DNA from: an uncultured Lachnospiraceae bacterium
GTDB lineage: Bacteria; Bacillota; Clostridia; Lachnospirales; Lachnospiraceae
Length of the DNA: 64,000 nucleotides
Assembly (NCBI GenBank): GCA_910580195.1
Contig: CAJTWA010000022.1
Coordinates: forward strand, 1-64,000
Reading direction: 5' to 3'
A model generated the notes under the pieces. The model ran no database searches and was not told the origin of the DNA. It saw nothing but the letters and a program-made list of their open reading frames with translations. The position numbers and the translations under genes are program-made. Shown here one piece after another: positions 26,181-34,309 of this stretch (the stretch's first letter is position 1; each line of letters starts with the position of its first letter).

Positions 26181-26422
26181 GCTCCGCCAACCCCGCAGCC
26201 ATCTTAGGCCCAGCCATGATTGCCACCTTTTTTTCCACCCTAGCCGGGATTGTATTTGCCAAATTTATGTACGCCCTGCCGGAAAAATACCCAGCTACAT
26301 ACAGCCTCCCACAGAACGGAGCAGGCGGCGCCCATAGCCAGCTGCCTTCCGCATACGCCAGCCGCCCCCACGCAGGGCAGCCAGACATGCAAAAAAAGAA
26401 AAAAGGAGGTATCTTCCATTGA
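26165..26422 (+). CDS. spmA: Spore maturation protein A, 3' segment (3 of 3)
   Basis: Encodes the C-terminal 85 residues of SpmA: Y-R-S-Q-Y-G-S-A-N-P-A-A-I-L-G-P at its start, then a hydrophobic segment A-T-F-F-S-T-L-A-G-I-V-F-A-K and a longer polar tail than in Bacillus SpmA. Joined to 2822-3151 and 12767-12892 it makes 714 bp, 237 residues, without an internal stop. It overlaps the TTG start of spmB by 4 bases, so the two are translationally coupled in the restored operon. An ATG at 26216 lies within it but has no ribosome binding site that would mark a separate gene. Confidence 0.92.
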   Translation, partial: YRSQYGSANPAAILGPAMIATFFSTLAGIVFAKFMYALPEKYPATYSLPQNGAGGAHSQLPSAYASRPHAGQPDMQKKKKGGIFH

Positions 26423-26943
26423 AAATACTCCTTTTCTTATCCGATGCAATGATACCGCTCCTTATTTTTTCCATTGTAGGCTACGGGCTTTTATCCCACC
26501 ACAATGTATACGATGACTTTATCAAGGGGGCAAAAGACGGGTTCCAGACCGTCATTGGGATTATGCCTACCCTCATTGGCCTAATGGTAGGCGTTGGCAT
26601 CTTGCGGGCGTCCGGCTTTCTGGATGCGCTGGCCCAAGCCCTTGGGGTCCTCACGGAACCCCTCCATTTCCCAGCGGAACTGGTCCCTGTTTCCATTGTA
26701 AAAATGTTTTCCTCCTCCGCCGCCACAGGGCTGGTGCTGGACATTTTCAAGGAATTCGGGCCAGATTCCTATTTCGGCACCATCACCTCCATTATGATGA
26801 GCTGCACGGAAACCATTTTCTACACCATGAGCATTTACTTTATGACTGCAAAAGTCCAGAAAACCCGTTACACACTGGCAGGCGCGCTTTTCACTACCTT
26901 AATCGGCACAATCGCAAGCGTCATCCTTGCCCAAGTGATGTGA
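26419..26943 (+). CDS. spmB: Spore maturation protein B
   Basis: A 174-residue nucleoside-recognition-domain membrane protein, the partner of SpmA in spore maturation and core dehydration. Start is TTG at 26419, with AAAGGAGG at 26403-26409. Family patterns visible are G-A-K-D-G-F-Q-T-V-I-G-I-M-P near residue 35, the segment F-S-S-S-A-A-T-G near 98, and S-C-T-E-T-I-F-Y near 133. Length is normal. While the elements are in place it is 23 kb from the spmA promoter and depends on other transcription. Its last codons are repeated twice directly downstream. Confidence 0.95.
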   Translation: MKILLFLSDAMIPLLIFSIVGYGLLSHHNVYDDFIKGAKDGFQTVIGIMPTLIGLMVGVGILRASGFLDALAQALGVLTEPLHFPAELVPVSIVKMFSSSAATGLVLDIFKEFGPDSYFGTITSIMMSCTETIFYTMSIYFMTAKVQKTRYTLAGALFTTLIGTIASVILAQVM

Positions 26944-27053
26944 AACTGCCTTAATCGGCACAATCGCAAGCGCCATCCTCGCACAAGTGATGTGAAGCTG
27001 CCTTAATCGGCACAATCGCAAGCGCCATCCTTGCCCATGTGATGTGGAAACTG
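26897..27053 (+). repeat. Three tandem copies of the spmB 3' end (52-bp unit)
   Basis: The 52-bp unit beginning CCTTAATCGGCACAATCGCA starts at 26897 (inside spmB), 26949 and 27001. Copies 2 and 3 differ from copy 1 by a few substitutions; copies 1 and 2 keep the stop codon. The unit length is not a multiple of three. Confidence 0.9.
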
Positions 27054-27068
27054 CCTTTGCACCATCAA

Positions 27069-28478
27069 TTACTTGCCATCCACTTTTTTCAAATATTGCT
27101 TTGTTTCTGCTGCGACTACGCCGCTAAGGGCAATCATTGCAATTAAATTGGGAACCGCCATCAGGCCGTTAAAAATATCCGCAATGGTCCACACAGCCGA
27201 AACCGTCATAAACGGCCCAATAAACACACAGAGGATATACACCCAGCGGTATGTTTTCACCGCGTTCTGGTTCCCGCCCGTTAAATATTCCAAGCACCGC
27301 TCGCTGTAATAATCCCACCCGAGGATGGTGGTAAATGCAAAGCATACAAGGCACACCATCAGGATAAAAGACGATACCGCCGGCGCAAAGGGCAGCCCAA
27401 TCTGGAAGGCTTTCGTAGTGACGTCCACCCCGTCCAAGCCAATATTCCATGTGTCCGTAATTACAATGGTAAGCCCTGTCATGGTACAGATAATCACCGT
27501 GTCAATCACTGTGCCCAGCATGGAAACAAGGCCTTGGGACGCCGGCTCATCCGTCTGGACAGCCGCTGCGGCAATGGGCGCGCTCCCCAAGCCTGCCTCA
27601 TTGGAAAAAATCCCCCTTGCCACGCCTTTTTGCATGGCAAGCAGCATGGCTCCCAATGCGCCGCCTGCTGCTGCCCGCAAGCCAAATGCGCTTTCTATGA
27701 TTGCCACAAAGGCTGCTGGGATTTCCTTATAATGGAACACCAAAATCAGCGCTGCCGCTGTAATATATGTAGCTGCCATAAATGGCACAAGCACCTGTGC
27801 TACCCCGGAAATCCGCTGCAGGCCCCCAATCAGCACAAGGGCGACGCAAACTGTCAGGATAATGCCTGCAATCACAACTGTCCAAGAATACTCTTTGTCC
27901 AGCAGTTCCACGCTCCACTGGTTTTCGGGGTCAAAGAACGTATTGACAGCGCTTGTAATCCCATTGATTTGGGTAAAAGTACCGATTCCAAGAAGGCCTG
28001 CCCCCACGCCGAAAAAGGCAAATAATTTTCCAAGCCATTTCCAGTGGCTCCCCATGCCCCGTTCAATATAGTAAAACGGCCCGCCAACGATATGCCCGTC
28101 CTCTGCCACGATCCGGTACTTGATGGCTAAGAGGCACTCCGCATATTTTGTGACAGTGCCTAACACTGCAGCCATCACCATCCAGAACAAAGCCCCGGGC
28201 CCGCCTGCAACCAACGCAGTGGCAACGCCTACAATATTTCCCGTCCCAATGGTAGCAGACAGTGCGGTGCAAAGCGCGCCAAAGCCAGACACTTCCCCTT
28301 CGTCCCCCGCAGATTCATCTGCGATTAAGTTGCGGATTGCCAACGGCAGGCGGCGTACCTGCAGCCCCCGCAGCCGGAACGTCAGCAGGAACCCAACTGC
28401 CAAAATCAGGACAATCAGCGGGATTCCCCACACCAAATCATCCACTGTCTTTAAAAACAAATTAAAATCCATGCACAC
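27069..28478 (-). CDS. Sodium/alanine symporter (AGCS family)
   Basis: A 469-residue membrane protein with about eleven hydrophobic segments. AGCS signature regions are visible: G-F-G-A-L-C-T-A-L-S-A-T-I-G-T-G-N-I-V-G near residues 62-81, G-G-P-G-A-L-F-W-M and G-I-F-S-N-E-A-G-L-G-S-A-P near 290. Members import alanine or glycine with sodium. It is convergent with spmB; the tandem repeat array lies between. The start is 13 bases after the stop of the 28491 gene upstream, so the two may be co-transcribed. Confidence 0.93.
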   Translation of the reverse strand: MCMDFNLFLKTVDDLVWGIPLIVLILAVGFLLTFRLRGLQVRRLPLAIRNLIADESAGDEGEVSGFGALCTALSATIGTGNIVGVATALVAGGPGALFWMVMAAVLGTVTKYAECLLAIKYRIVAEDGHIVGGPFYYIERGMGSHWKWLGKLFAFFGVGAGLLGIGTFTQINGITSAVNTFFDPENQWSVELLDKEYSWTVVIAGIILTVCVALVLIGGLQRISGVAQVLVPFMAATYITAAALILVFHYKEIPAAFVAIIESAFGLRAAAGGALGAMLLAMQKGVARGIFSNEAGLGSAPIAAAAVQTDEPASQGLVSMLGTVIDTVIICTMTGLTIVITDTWNIGLDGVDVTTKAFQIGLPFAPAVSSFILMVCLVCFAFTTILGWDYYSERCLEYLTGGNQNAVKTYRWVYILCVFIGPFMTVSAVWTIADIFNGLMAVPNLIAMIALSGVVAAETKQYLKKVDGK

Positions 28479-28490
28479 TCTCCCTTTCCA

Positions 28491-30128
28491 TCAGCCCAAA
28501 TATTTGCCGAATTGCGGCATCCAATCCCCAATATATAGCTCATCCCGGGAAGCCGCTTCTATCACCGGTGAGAAAAATTTTACCAAAAGCTGAATGACCT
28601 GTCCCCATTCTGGATATTCTGCCTCTCCCGGTAAATCCCCTGCTTCCTCTGCCTTTTGGCCTGTTTCCCCTTTCCTCTGCAATTCCTCAGGCGGCTTTCC
28701 CTTCACGTTTCCCCGATTCTCTGCCTTTTGGCCTGTTTCCCCTTCCCTCTCCAATTCCTCAGGCGGCTTTCCCTTTACGTTTCCCCGATTCTCTGCACTT
28801 TGGCCTGTTTCCCCTTTCCTCCGCAATTCCTCAGGCGGCTTTCCCTTCACATTCCCCTTATCTTCTGCACCTTCCTGCAACGGCAGTTCTTTCTCAGGAG
28901 ATTGGCTTATTCCGTTTGCCACATCCCCTGCACCTTCCTGCAACGGCGGTTCCTTCTCAGGCGTCCGGTTTTCCAAGTTTACCTTGTCCTCTGAGCCATC
29001 CTGTACCGGAAATTCTTTCTCAAGCGGCTGGCTTATTCCGTTTGCCTTATCCTTTTTCCCTTCCTGCATCAGTAAGTCTTTCTCTGATAACTCTCCTTTC
29101 CTATTAGCCCCATCTGCTAGTTCTTCTTGCCTTACCACTGTTTTCCTTGGCTGGCTGGCATTGGACAGCCGTCTGCAGAAATTCTCCCACCTCTTTTGCA
29201 TATATCCATATGTTTCAAAACTGCTGATAATTTCAAGGCGTTCTATAAGGCGTGGAATCGCATGCTCCAACAAAAGCTGCCCAAAACTCTGGGATACCTT
29301 CCTCCCTTCGATGACATGCCCCGTCAATATGCTGTAAATATCCATATACCATGAAAGGCTGTAGACCAGCTCTAAATCATCCATAATGTGGTAAAACCCT
29401 CTGGACAGGTATTCCTCTGCCGTAAACATCCGGTAAGTAACCGGCACTTCCTGCTGCACGCTTTCCAAAGCTTTTTCCTGCAACGGCAGCGTACTGCCCA
29501 CAAAAGGAATCAGTTCCAGCACAAAGGGAATCTGGAAAGGGCGCTTAACCACTTTTAAATAAATCCTAGGGTTTCTCCCCCCTTCTTTCCACCTGCCCGC
29601 CAATTCCTGAAACAAAAGGACCCGGCACCCCTGTCCAGCCCCTATCTCTGGGTTACTTACCTGTTCTTGGGAATTGCCGGCTATTTCCTGTTCTGCCGCC
29701 CCCTGCGGGTCTGAATCTTTTCCCCTTCCCGCTTCCTGTTTCAGTGAACTTCCTGTTCCCCCCTGAACCAATTCCTGCCCAGACATCCCGGGCTCATTTT
29801 GGATACCTGTATTTCCCGCCCCCTGCAGGCTGCCCTCCCCATCCTTGTCCGCCCTAGGTTCTTGGGCATCTGGGGATTCCGTTGGAAATAACTCTTCAAG
29901 GAGCCCCGCCGTATCGGCTAGCCCCTCTTTTGGGGTGAAAAATTCCAGATAATTCACCAAATGCTCCCCATACCTCTCCCTTCCTAGAAATTTATCATCC
30001 CGCAGGATTAATTTATCCCGTAAAGGAGAAGCGGCAATTTCTTGTATAATTTTTTCTGCTCCATTCCCTGCTGTCAGATTTATTTCCAGGACTTGATACA
30101 TTCCGCACTCTTTATCCATTCTGTTCAT
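28491..30128 (-). CDS. Conserved-looking unknown protein with tandem repeats
   Basis: A 545-residue protein that I do not recognise. Residues 1-95 and about 165-330 look like folded domains (for example R-V-L-L-F-Q-E-L-A-G-R-W and H-I-M-D-D-L-E-L-V-Y-S-L-S-W-Y-M-D). Between them lies a Gly/Gln/Glu-rich linker. Residues about 360-500 are tandem repeats: a 21-residue type around E-K-E-x-P-x-Q-(D/E)-G, then three copies of a 24-residue type (G-N-V-K-G-K-P-P-E-E-L). A folded C-terminal tail of about 45 residues follows. No signal peptide or membrane segment, so it is probably cytoplasmic. ATGs at 30119 and 30101 are alternative starts; 30119 has the better-spaced AAGGA. Confidence 0.7.
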   Translation of the reverse strand: MNRMDKECGMYQVLEINLTAGNGAEKIIQEIAASPLRDKLILRDDKFLGRERYGEHLVNYLEFFTPKEGLADTAGLLEELFPTESPDAQEPRADKDGEGSLQGAGNTGIQNEPGMSGQELVQGGTGSSLKQEAGRGKDSDPQGAAEQEIAGNSQEQVSNPEIGAGQGCRVLLFQELAGRWKEGGRNPRIYLKVVKRPFQIPFVLELIPFVGSTLPLQEKALESVQQEVPVTYRMFTAEEYLSRGFYHIMDDLELVYSLSWYMDIYSILTGHVIEGRKVSQSFGQLLLEHAIPRLIERLEIISSFETYGYMQKRWENFCRRLSNASQPRKTVVRQEELADGANRKGELSEKDLLMQEGKKDKANGISQPLEKEFPVQDGSEDKVNLENRTPEKEPPLQEGAGDVANGISQSPEKELPLQEGAEDKGNVKGKPPEELRRKGETGQSAENRGNVKGKPPEELEREGETGQKAENRGNVKGKPPEELQRKGETGQKAEEAGDLPGEAEYPEWGQVIQLLVKFFSPVIEAASRDELYIGDWMPQFGKYLG

Positions 30129-30293
30129 CCTTAAATCTATCTATCCATTTTACTTATCATTCTGTTCTCTCTGCCAGCCCATAAACGTAAAACAGCCCTT
30201 CCGGCTGGCCCTTGTTTCATTCCTCAGTCTTGAAATTCCACATGCAGTTTTATTATATTCTTATCCACTTACCCTGTCAATTATGAATAAGAC

Positions 30294-30329
30294 AGAAAAA
30301 GAAGCAATATATTTTCACAAATATATTGC
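30294..30329 (-). terminator. Terminator of dacF
   Basis: GCAATATATTT and AAATATATTGC (30304-30314 and 30319-30329) form a perfect 11-bp stem; on the minus strand it is followed by TTCTTTTT. It lies 60 bases after the dacF stop. Confidence 0.75.
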
Positions 30330-30388
30330 CTCCCTTTCATCCAGAAAAAGCTGCTTTTTCCTCCATCTTAAAATAGGAGTTTCCTATT

Positions 30389-31756
30389 TTATTTCCTGCG
30401 CTTTCCGCGCCTAAATTTCATATCCTTGAAGCCCATTTTCCGCTGCCTGCGACATTCCAGTTTGTACTTTATCAAGTAAAAATTATCTACCAGATAATAA
30501 ATCCCAAATCCAAGCCCAATGAGCAGGGCAACTGCCAATATCCCTAAAAAAATGTATTTTATATTAATTTTTACAACTTTCTCTTCTTTTTTTGATTCCT
30601 TCTCTTCCTGTTTTGCCTTATGGAACTTAAATTCTGACACCTTTGCGCCAGTCACCTCAATATCCGTCCCGCCTACCGTGCGCCCGGCATAGGTGTACTG
30701 GATATTCCCGATAACGTCCTTAGAGTCTTTTATTTCCACAATTTTTGGCACTGCATCTGTAAATGCCGCCGCCTTGGGCAGTACAATGCTGCCTTCCTTA
30801 TTCATCCCGACAAAAGACTCCTCGTTCTCAAATATCTTATTTTCCTTCATGTCTTGGGCGTAATTTTTTTCATTCTCCGCCACATTCCACAACTGGAAAT
30901 TCTCAAAGCAGTAATCGAAAAGAATCCTCGTATCCAGATAATGGTTGGGCGCCTGCTCTTTCATCACAACGCAAATCAGGGTCATCCCGTCCTTTTCCGC
31001 AAAGGTTGCCAAAGTGCTGCCGGCCACGCTGGTATACCCAGTTTTCCCGCCGATACAGTAATCATACAGGTATTGGGTGTCCCCCTGATAGTTTGTCAGC
31101 ATTTTGTGGTGGTTAATCAGGTAGGTTTCATCTGTGTGCTTGTTGGTGGGCGGGATGGTATGGCGCTTGGTGTTGACAATCATGCGGAACACATCATTTT
31201 TCAACGCCGCCCTCGAAATCTGGGCAATATCGTAAGCGCTTGTCCAATGATCCTCGTCCGGCAGGCCATGGGGGTTGTTGAAATGGGTATCCTTACACCC
31301 CAGTTCCTTTGCCTTATCGTTCATCATCTTGATAAAATCGTTGTAATCCTTCCCCACATGCTCTGCAATGGCATACCCGCACTCATTGGCGGATTCCAGC
31401 ATCAGGCCATATAAGCACTCTTCCATCGTCATGACTTCCCCCACGTCCCGGGAAATGCCAGACCCTTCCGTTAGATACACAGAATTTTTGGAAAATGTCA
31501 CGTCTTCGTCCAAGCTGCTGTTTTCCACTGCCAGATAGCTTGTCATAATTTTTGTAATGCTGGCAGGATAGGACTGGTCGTGGCAATTTTTTTCATATAA
31601 TACCGTACCTGTGGACGCCTCCATCACAACCGCTGATTCCCCTGCAATCTGCGGGCCTTCGGGCCAGTATTCTTCTGCTTGGACAGGAACCACGTTGATT
31701 TGGAACAAACACACAGCCCCTAACACAAGCCCTATCCATTTTTTTTTCTTTTTCAT
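30389..31756 (-). CDS. dacF: D-alanyl-D-alanine carboxypeptidase (DacF/PBP5 type, S11)
   Basis: A 455-residue serine carboxypeptidase that trims the terminal D-Ala from peptidoglycan stem peptides outside the membrane. Signal peptide: K-rich start and hydrophobic core to about A27. Active-site motifs are S66-I-T-K69, S122-A-N124 and K238-T-G. After the catalytic domain comes the PBP5-type beta domain, then a C-terminal membrane segment (about 405-430) and a strongly basic cytoplasmic tail. The membrane segment replaces the usual amphipathic anchor. In Bacillus the spmAB genes lie in the dacB operon, so proximity to spmB fits spore cortex work, though orientation differs; housekeeping function is equally possible. 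Confidence 0.9.
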   Translation of the reverse strand: MKKKKKWIGLVLGAVCLFQINVVPVQAEEYWPEGPQIAGESAVVMEASTGTVLYEKNCHDQSYPASITKIMTSYLAVENSSLDEDVTFSKNSVYLTEGSGISRDVGEVMTMEECLYGLMLESANECGYAIAEHVGKDYNDFIKMMNDKAKELGCKDTHFNNPHGLPDEDHWTSAYDIAQISRAALKNDVFRMIVNTKRHTIPPTNKHTDETYLINHHKMLTNYQGDTQYLYDYCIGGKTGYTSVAGSTLATFAEKDGMTLICVVMKEQAPNHYLDTRILFDYCFENFQLWNVAENEKNYAQDMKENKIFENEESFVGMNKEGSIVLPKAAAFTDAVPKIVEIKDSKDVIGNIQYTYAGRTVGGTDIEVTGAKVSEFKFHKAKQEEKESKKEEKVVKINIKYIFLGILAVALLIGLGFGIYYLVDNFYLIKYKLECRRQRKMGFKDMKFRRGKRRK

Positions 31757-31960
31757 GAATATTTCTCCTTAGGTTCTTTTCCATAATGTTATGGATGATG
31801 GGCAGTTCATAAGTGCTTTTAAAATATCTCATTTGTTTTACAATTCTGTTACAATTTTTATATAGTATACCATATTGAAAGTTGCGTTGCAACTTTTGGT
31901 GTGTTATTATTTTTAGTATTAGAGTGGGGGTGGAATAGTGCCATAAGGGGGAGGGGCTTT

Positions 31961-32160
31961 GGGGGCGGACGGCAGTTAGGGGCGGCCCTTCCCCACACAA
32001 ACTGGGCAACGTTCCGGCGAACTAACTGCTAACTGCAACTAAGGGCCTCAGGAAAGCCTTCGGCCCTAAGTTTCCGTAAGCAGTGGATTTCGCCTCCACT
32101 AAGGGCACCCATGAAGTGTTTGTGCGGGGAAGGGCCGCCCCAAACTGCCTGTGTACTGGG
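31961..32160 (+). repeat. Palindromic repeat element, copy 1
   Basis: About 200 bp. Inner terminal arms GGGGCGGCCCTTCCCC (about 31978-31993) and GGGGAAGGGCCGCCCC (about 32126-32141) are inverted copies. It matches 32524-32717 in reverse orientation, including the blocks ACTGGGCAACGTTCCGG and AGTGGATTTC. No coding capacity is evident, so it may be a MITE-like or REP-like element or a structured RNA. Confidence 0.8.
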
Positions 32161-32240
32161 AAAAGCCTACTGTGATGATAGTACTTTAATTTCTGTTTGA
32201 GCATAGTATTTTGGCATGGATGAAAAATTATCGCTGCTAT

Positions 32241-32466
32241 CTATTTCATTATATTATGCACTTTTGGCAGAAACTATGGAATATATGACTCTGGCTATTA
32301 TAAACCGCACTCACAGACTTGCTAATTTTCTGTATTTATCAGAATTTTTCCAAAAAATTGTTGAGATTTATAACTGCCTAAGTAATATATGATGAAAAGC
32401 ACTTTTAGGTTGGCTATTTCATTCACCATATTATGCCCTTTTGGCAGAAACTATGGAATATATACG
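32241..32466 (+). repeat. Imperfect direct repeats between the two palindromic elements
   Basis: The block starting CTATTTCATT and ending GCAGAAACTATGGAATATAT occurs at 32241-32287 and, slightly changed, at 32414-32463. A second short block (GATGAAAA-CACT type) follows at 32391 and 32466. This looks like a partial duplication of the spacer. Confidence 0.75.
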
Positions 32467-32523
32467 ATGAAAAACACTCTTCAGGCGAACCATAATACTA
32501 CAGTAATTTTTTTCTTTTCAAAA

Positions 32524-32717
32524 CACAGGCAGTTCAGGACAGCCCTTCCCCTAAGCAAACACTTCATGGGCGTCCTTAGTGGAGGTGAAATCCACTGCTT
32601 ACGTAGACTTAGGAACGAGGGCTATCCCGAGTTCCTTAGCCGGAGTTAGCAGTTAGTTCACCGGAACGTTGCCCAGTTTGTGTGGGGAAGGGCTGTCCTG
32701 AACTGCCGTCCGCCCCC
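32524..32717 (-). repeat. Palindromic repeat element, copy 2 (inverted)
   Basis: Reverse-orientation copy of 31961-32160, with scattered differences. The right inner arm (TGTGTGGGGAAGGGCTGTCC) differs from copy 1 by compensating changes with its left arm (GGACAGCCCTTCCCC), which suggests that base pairing matters. Confidence 0.8.
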
Positions 32718-32808
32718 AAAAACCCCCCTATCACACCATTCTCTGTAATAATAAGGCATCCTTAAAACTCAATATCAAGAATTATTATATCTATTTTGGG
32801 AGGTATTT

Positions 32809-33447
32809 ATGAGATTAAGAAATATACCCGGCTCCCGGGAAGCCATTGCCAAAAGCCGCTGGTGCATCCAAGAGCCAGAACAATACAAGGGAAACTGGCA
32901 CCAAGTATTCGCCAACAAAAACCCCATCCACATTGAAATCGGCATGGGCAAAGGCCGCTTCCTGATGGCAAAAGCCAAGGAAAACCCAGAAACCAATTAT
33001 ATTGGCATTGAAAAATATTCCAGCGTCCTTTTGCGCGCCCTCCAGAAAATGGAAGAAGAACCCTTGGAAAATATCCGCTTTATCCGCATGGAGGCTGAAT
33101 CCATCGCCGATGTTTTCGGGGAAGGGGAGGTTGGGAAAATTTACCTGAATTTTTCCGACCCATGGCCGAAGGACAGGCATGCCAAACGCCGCCTGACTTC
33201 CCGCCAGTTTTTTGCCCGCTATCACCAAATCCTGCAAAAAGAGGGCTGTGTGGAATTTAAAACGGACAACCAAAACCTGTTTGATTTTTCCTTGGGGGAG
33301 GTAACTGAAGCCGGATGGAAGCTGGATGGGCATACAAGGGATTTGCACCACGACGAAGCTATGGTGCAGGGAAACATTATGACAGAATATGAAGAACGCT
33401 TTTCCTCCATGGGCAATCCCATTTATAAACTTATTGCATCCAGATAG
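32809..33447 (+). CDS. trmB: tRNA (guanine-N7-)-methyltransferase
   Basis: A 212-residue SAM-dependent enzyme that makes m7G46 in tRNA. Visible are the SAM-binding E-I-G-M-G-K-G near residue 44, N-Y-I-G-I-E near 63, and the TrmB signature F-S-D-P-W-P-K-D-R-H-A-K-R-R near 115-128, then F-K-T-D-N. Length matches the family. GGGAGG lies before the ATG. It stands alone; a small membrane protein gene follows after 69 bases. Confidence 0.96.
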   Translation: MRLRNIPGSREAIAKSRWCIQEPEQYKGNWHQVFANKNPIHIEIGMGKGRFLMAKAKENPETNYIGIEKYSSVLLRALQKMEEEPLENIRFIRMEAESIADVFGEGEVGKIYLNFSDPWPKDRHAKRRLTSRQFFARYHQILQKEGCVEFKTDNQNLFDFSLGEVTEAGWKLDGHTRDLHHDEAMVQGNIMTEYEERFSSMGNPIYKLIASR

Positions 33448-33516
33448 AAAAAACAGTATAATGGGGCTTAGGAACTGTAAAGGAAGGCAGTTGGTACGGC
33501 ATAAAAGGAGGAGCCT

Positions 33517-33738
33517 ATGAAAAGCACAAAATTAATTGCACCGATTATTATTACCATTTTTACTGTGATTATTTTAATGCTGTATTTTTTCCTGTGGTCC
33601 ATTGTGCCGATACCTGCTCCCATAAAAGTGGTGCTTCTTCTAGGGCTGCTTGCACTGATGGGCGTTTCTGTTTACACTTTAGTAGAACGAATTGAAGAGA
33701 TAAGGAGTGGTGAAGAAGATGATCTTAGTAAATACTGA
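33517..33738 (+). CDS. Small two-segment membrane protein
   Basis: A 73-residue protein with two hydrophobic segments (about residues 7-30 and 36-56) and an acidic C-terminal tail. AAAGGAGG lies before the ATG. It overlaps the next gene by 20 bases, suggesting co-expression with the YbjQ-like protein. Function unknown. Confidence 0.8.
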   Translation: MKSTKLIAPIIITIFTVIILMLYFFLWSIVPIPAPIKVVLLLGLLALMGVSVYTLVERIEEIRSGEEDDLSKY

Positions 33739-34033
33739 TTACATTTCTGGGAAAGAGCTTGAGATGCTTGGCCTTGTGAAAGGCAGCACAATCCAGTCCA
33801 AGAACATTGGGCGGGACATTACCCAAGGGTTTAAGACACTTGTGGGCGGCGAACTGAAAGCATACAATGACATGATGAACGATGCAAGGGCGCTTGCCAC
33901 CAAACGGATGGTAGAAGAAGCAGAAGGCCTTGGGGCAGACGCAGTTGTGAATATCCGGTATGCTTCTTCTGCAATTATGCAGGGAGCGGCTGAAGTAATC
34001 GCTTACGGTACGGCGGTGAGGTTTGCAAATTAA
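33719..34033 (+). CDS. YbjQ/UPF0145-family protein
   Basis: A 104-residue protein from ATG 33719; a GTG at 33707 is also in frame but coincides with the AAGGAG site. It has the UPF0145 features: G-L-V-K-G-S-T-I near residue 21, the run around R-D-x-x-Q-G-F-K-T-L-V-G-G-E-L, and G-A-D-A-V-V-N-I-R-Y near 82-91. Such proteins form pentameric heavy-metal-binding-like folds; their role is unknown. It overlaps the small membrane protein gene. Confidence 0.88.
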   Translation: MILVNTDYISGKELEMLGLVKGSTIQSKNIGRDITQGFKTLVGGELKAYNDMMNDARALATKRMVEEAEGLGADAVVNIRYASSAIMQGAAEVIAYGTAVRFAN

Positions 34034-34070
34034 CATTCTGCAAAAGCCAAGCTGCAGCCTATCAAACATT

Positions 34071-34138
34071 TCTGCACATATGCAAGGCAGTTAAAGGGGA
34101 CACATCTGCACATATGCAAGGCAGTTAAGGGGAACACA
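34071..34138 (+). repeat. Tandem duplication of a 34-bp unit
   Basis: TCTGCACATATGCAAGGCAG plus 14 bases occurs at 34071-34104 and 34105-34138 with two differences. It lies between the YbjQ-like gene and the dispersed repeat copy B. Confidence 0.85.
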
Positions 34139-34145
34139 TAGTATC

Positions 34146-34309
34146 ATATTACTCCGGCGGTTAAATATCGACGAATTTTGCGCAGAATAAATTTCCATCT
34201 GCAAGGCGAAAGAAGGCGGCGTAGCGGGGCTGCGTCAACAGAAGGCAACGCAGCATTTGGAAATTTAGGCAAGCAAGGTTCATTAGACATTTCATCACTG
34301 GAGTAATAT
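34146..34309. repeat. Dispersed structured repeat, copy B, with terminal inverted repeats
   Basis: ATATTACTCC (34146-34155) and GGAGTAATAT (34300-34309) bound a 164-bp unit whose middle (34160-34264) matches 6755-6864 in Element 1. The right end overlaps the last codons of the LD-carboxypeptidase gene. A fragment with the same ATATTACTCCGGCGG start occurs at 43470. This is consistent with a non-autonomous MITE-like repeat family. Confidence 0.65.

Larger units (their letters stand above)
31757..32808. other. Gene-free kilobase between dacF and trmB
   Basis: No supported gene. The region is dominated by two inverted copies of a palindromic repeat (31961-32160 and 32524-32717) and, between them, imperfect direct repeats of about 50 bp. 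The dacF promoter should lie near 31760-31900 and the trmB promoter near 32720-32800. Confidence 0.75.

Noticed and set aside
26216..26422. Separate small gene starting at ATG 26216
   Set aside because: It is the end of spmA; the frame continues upstream to the element junction with family-like residues.
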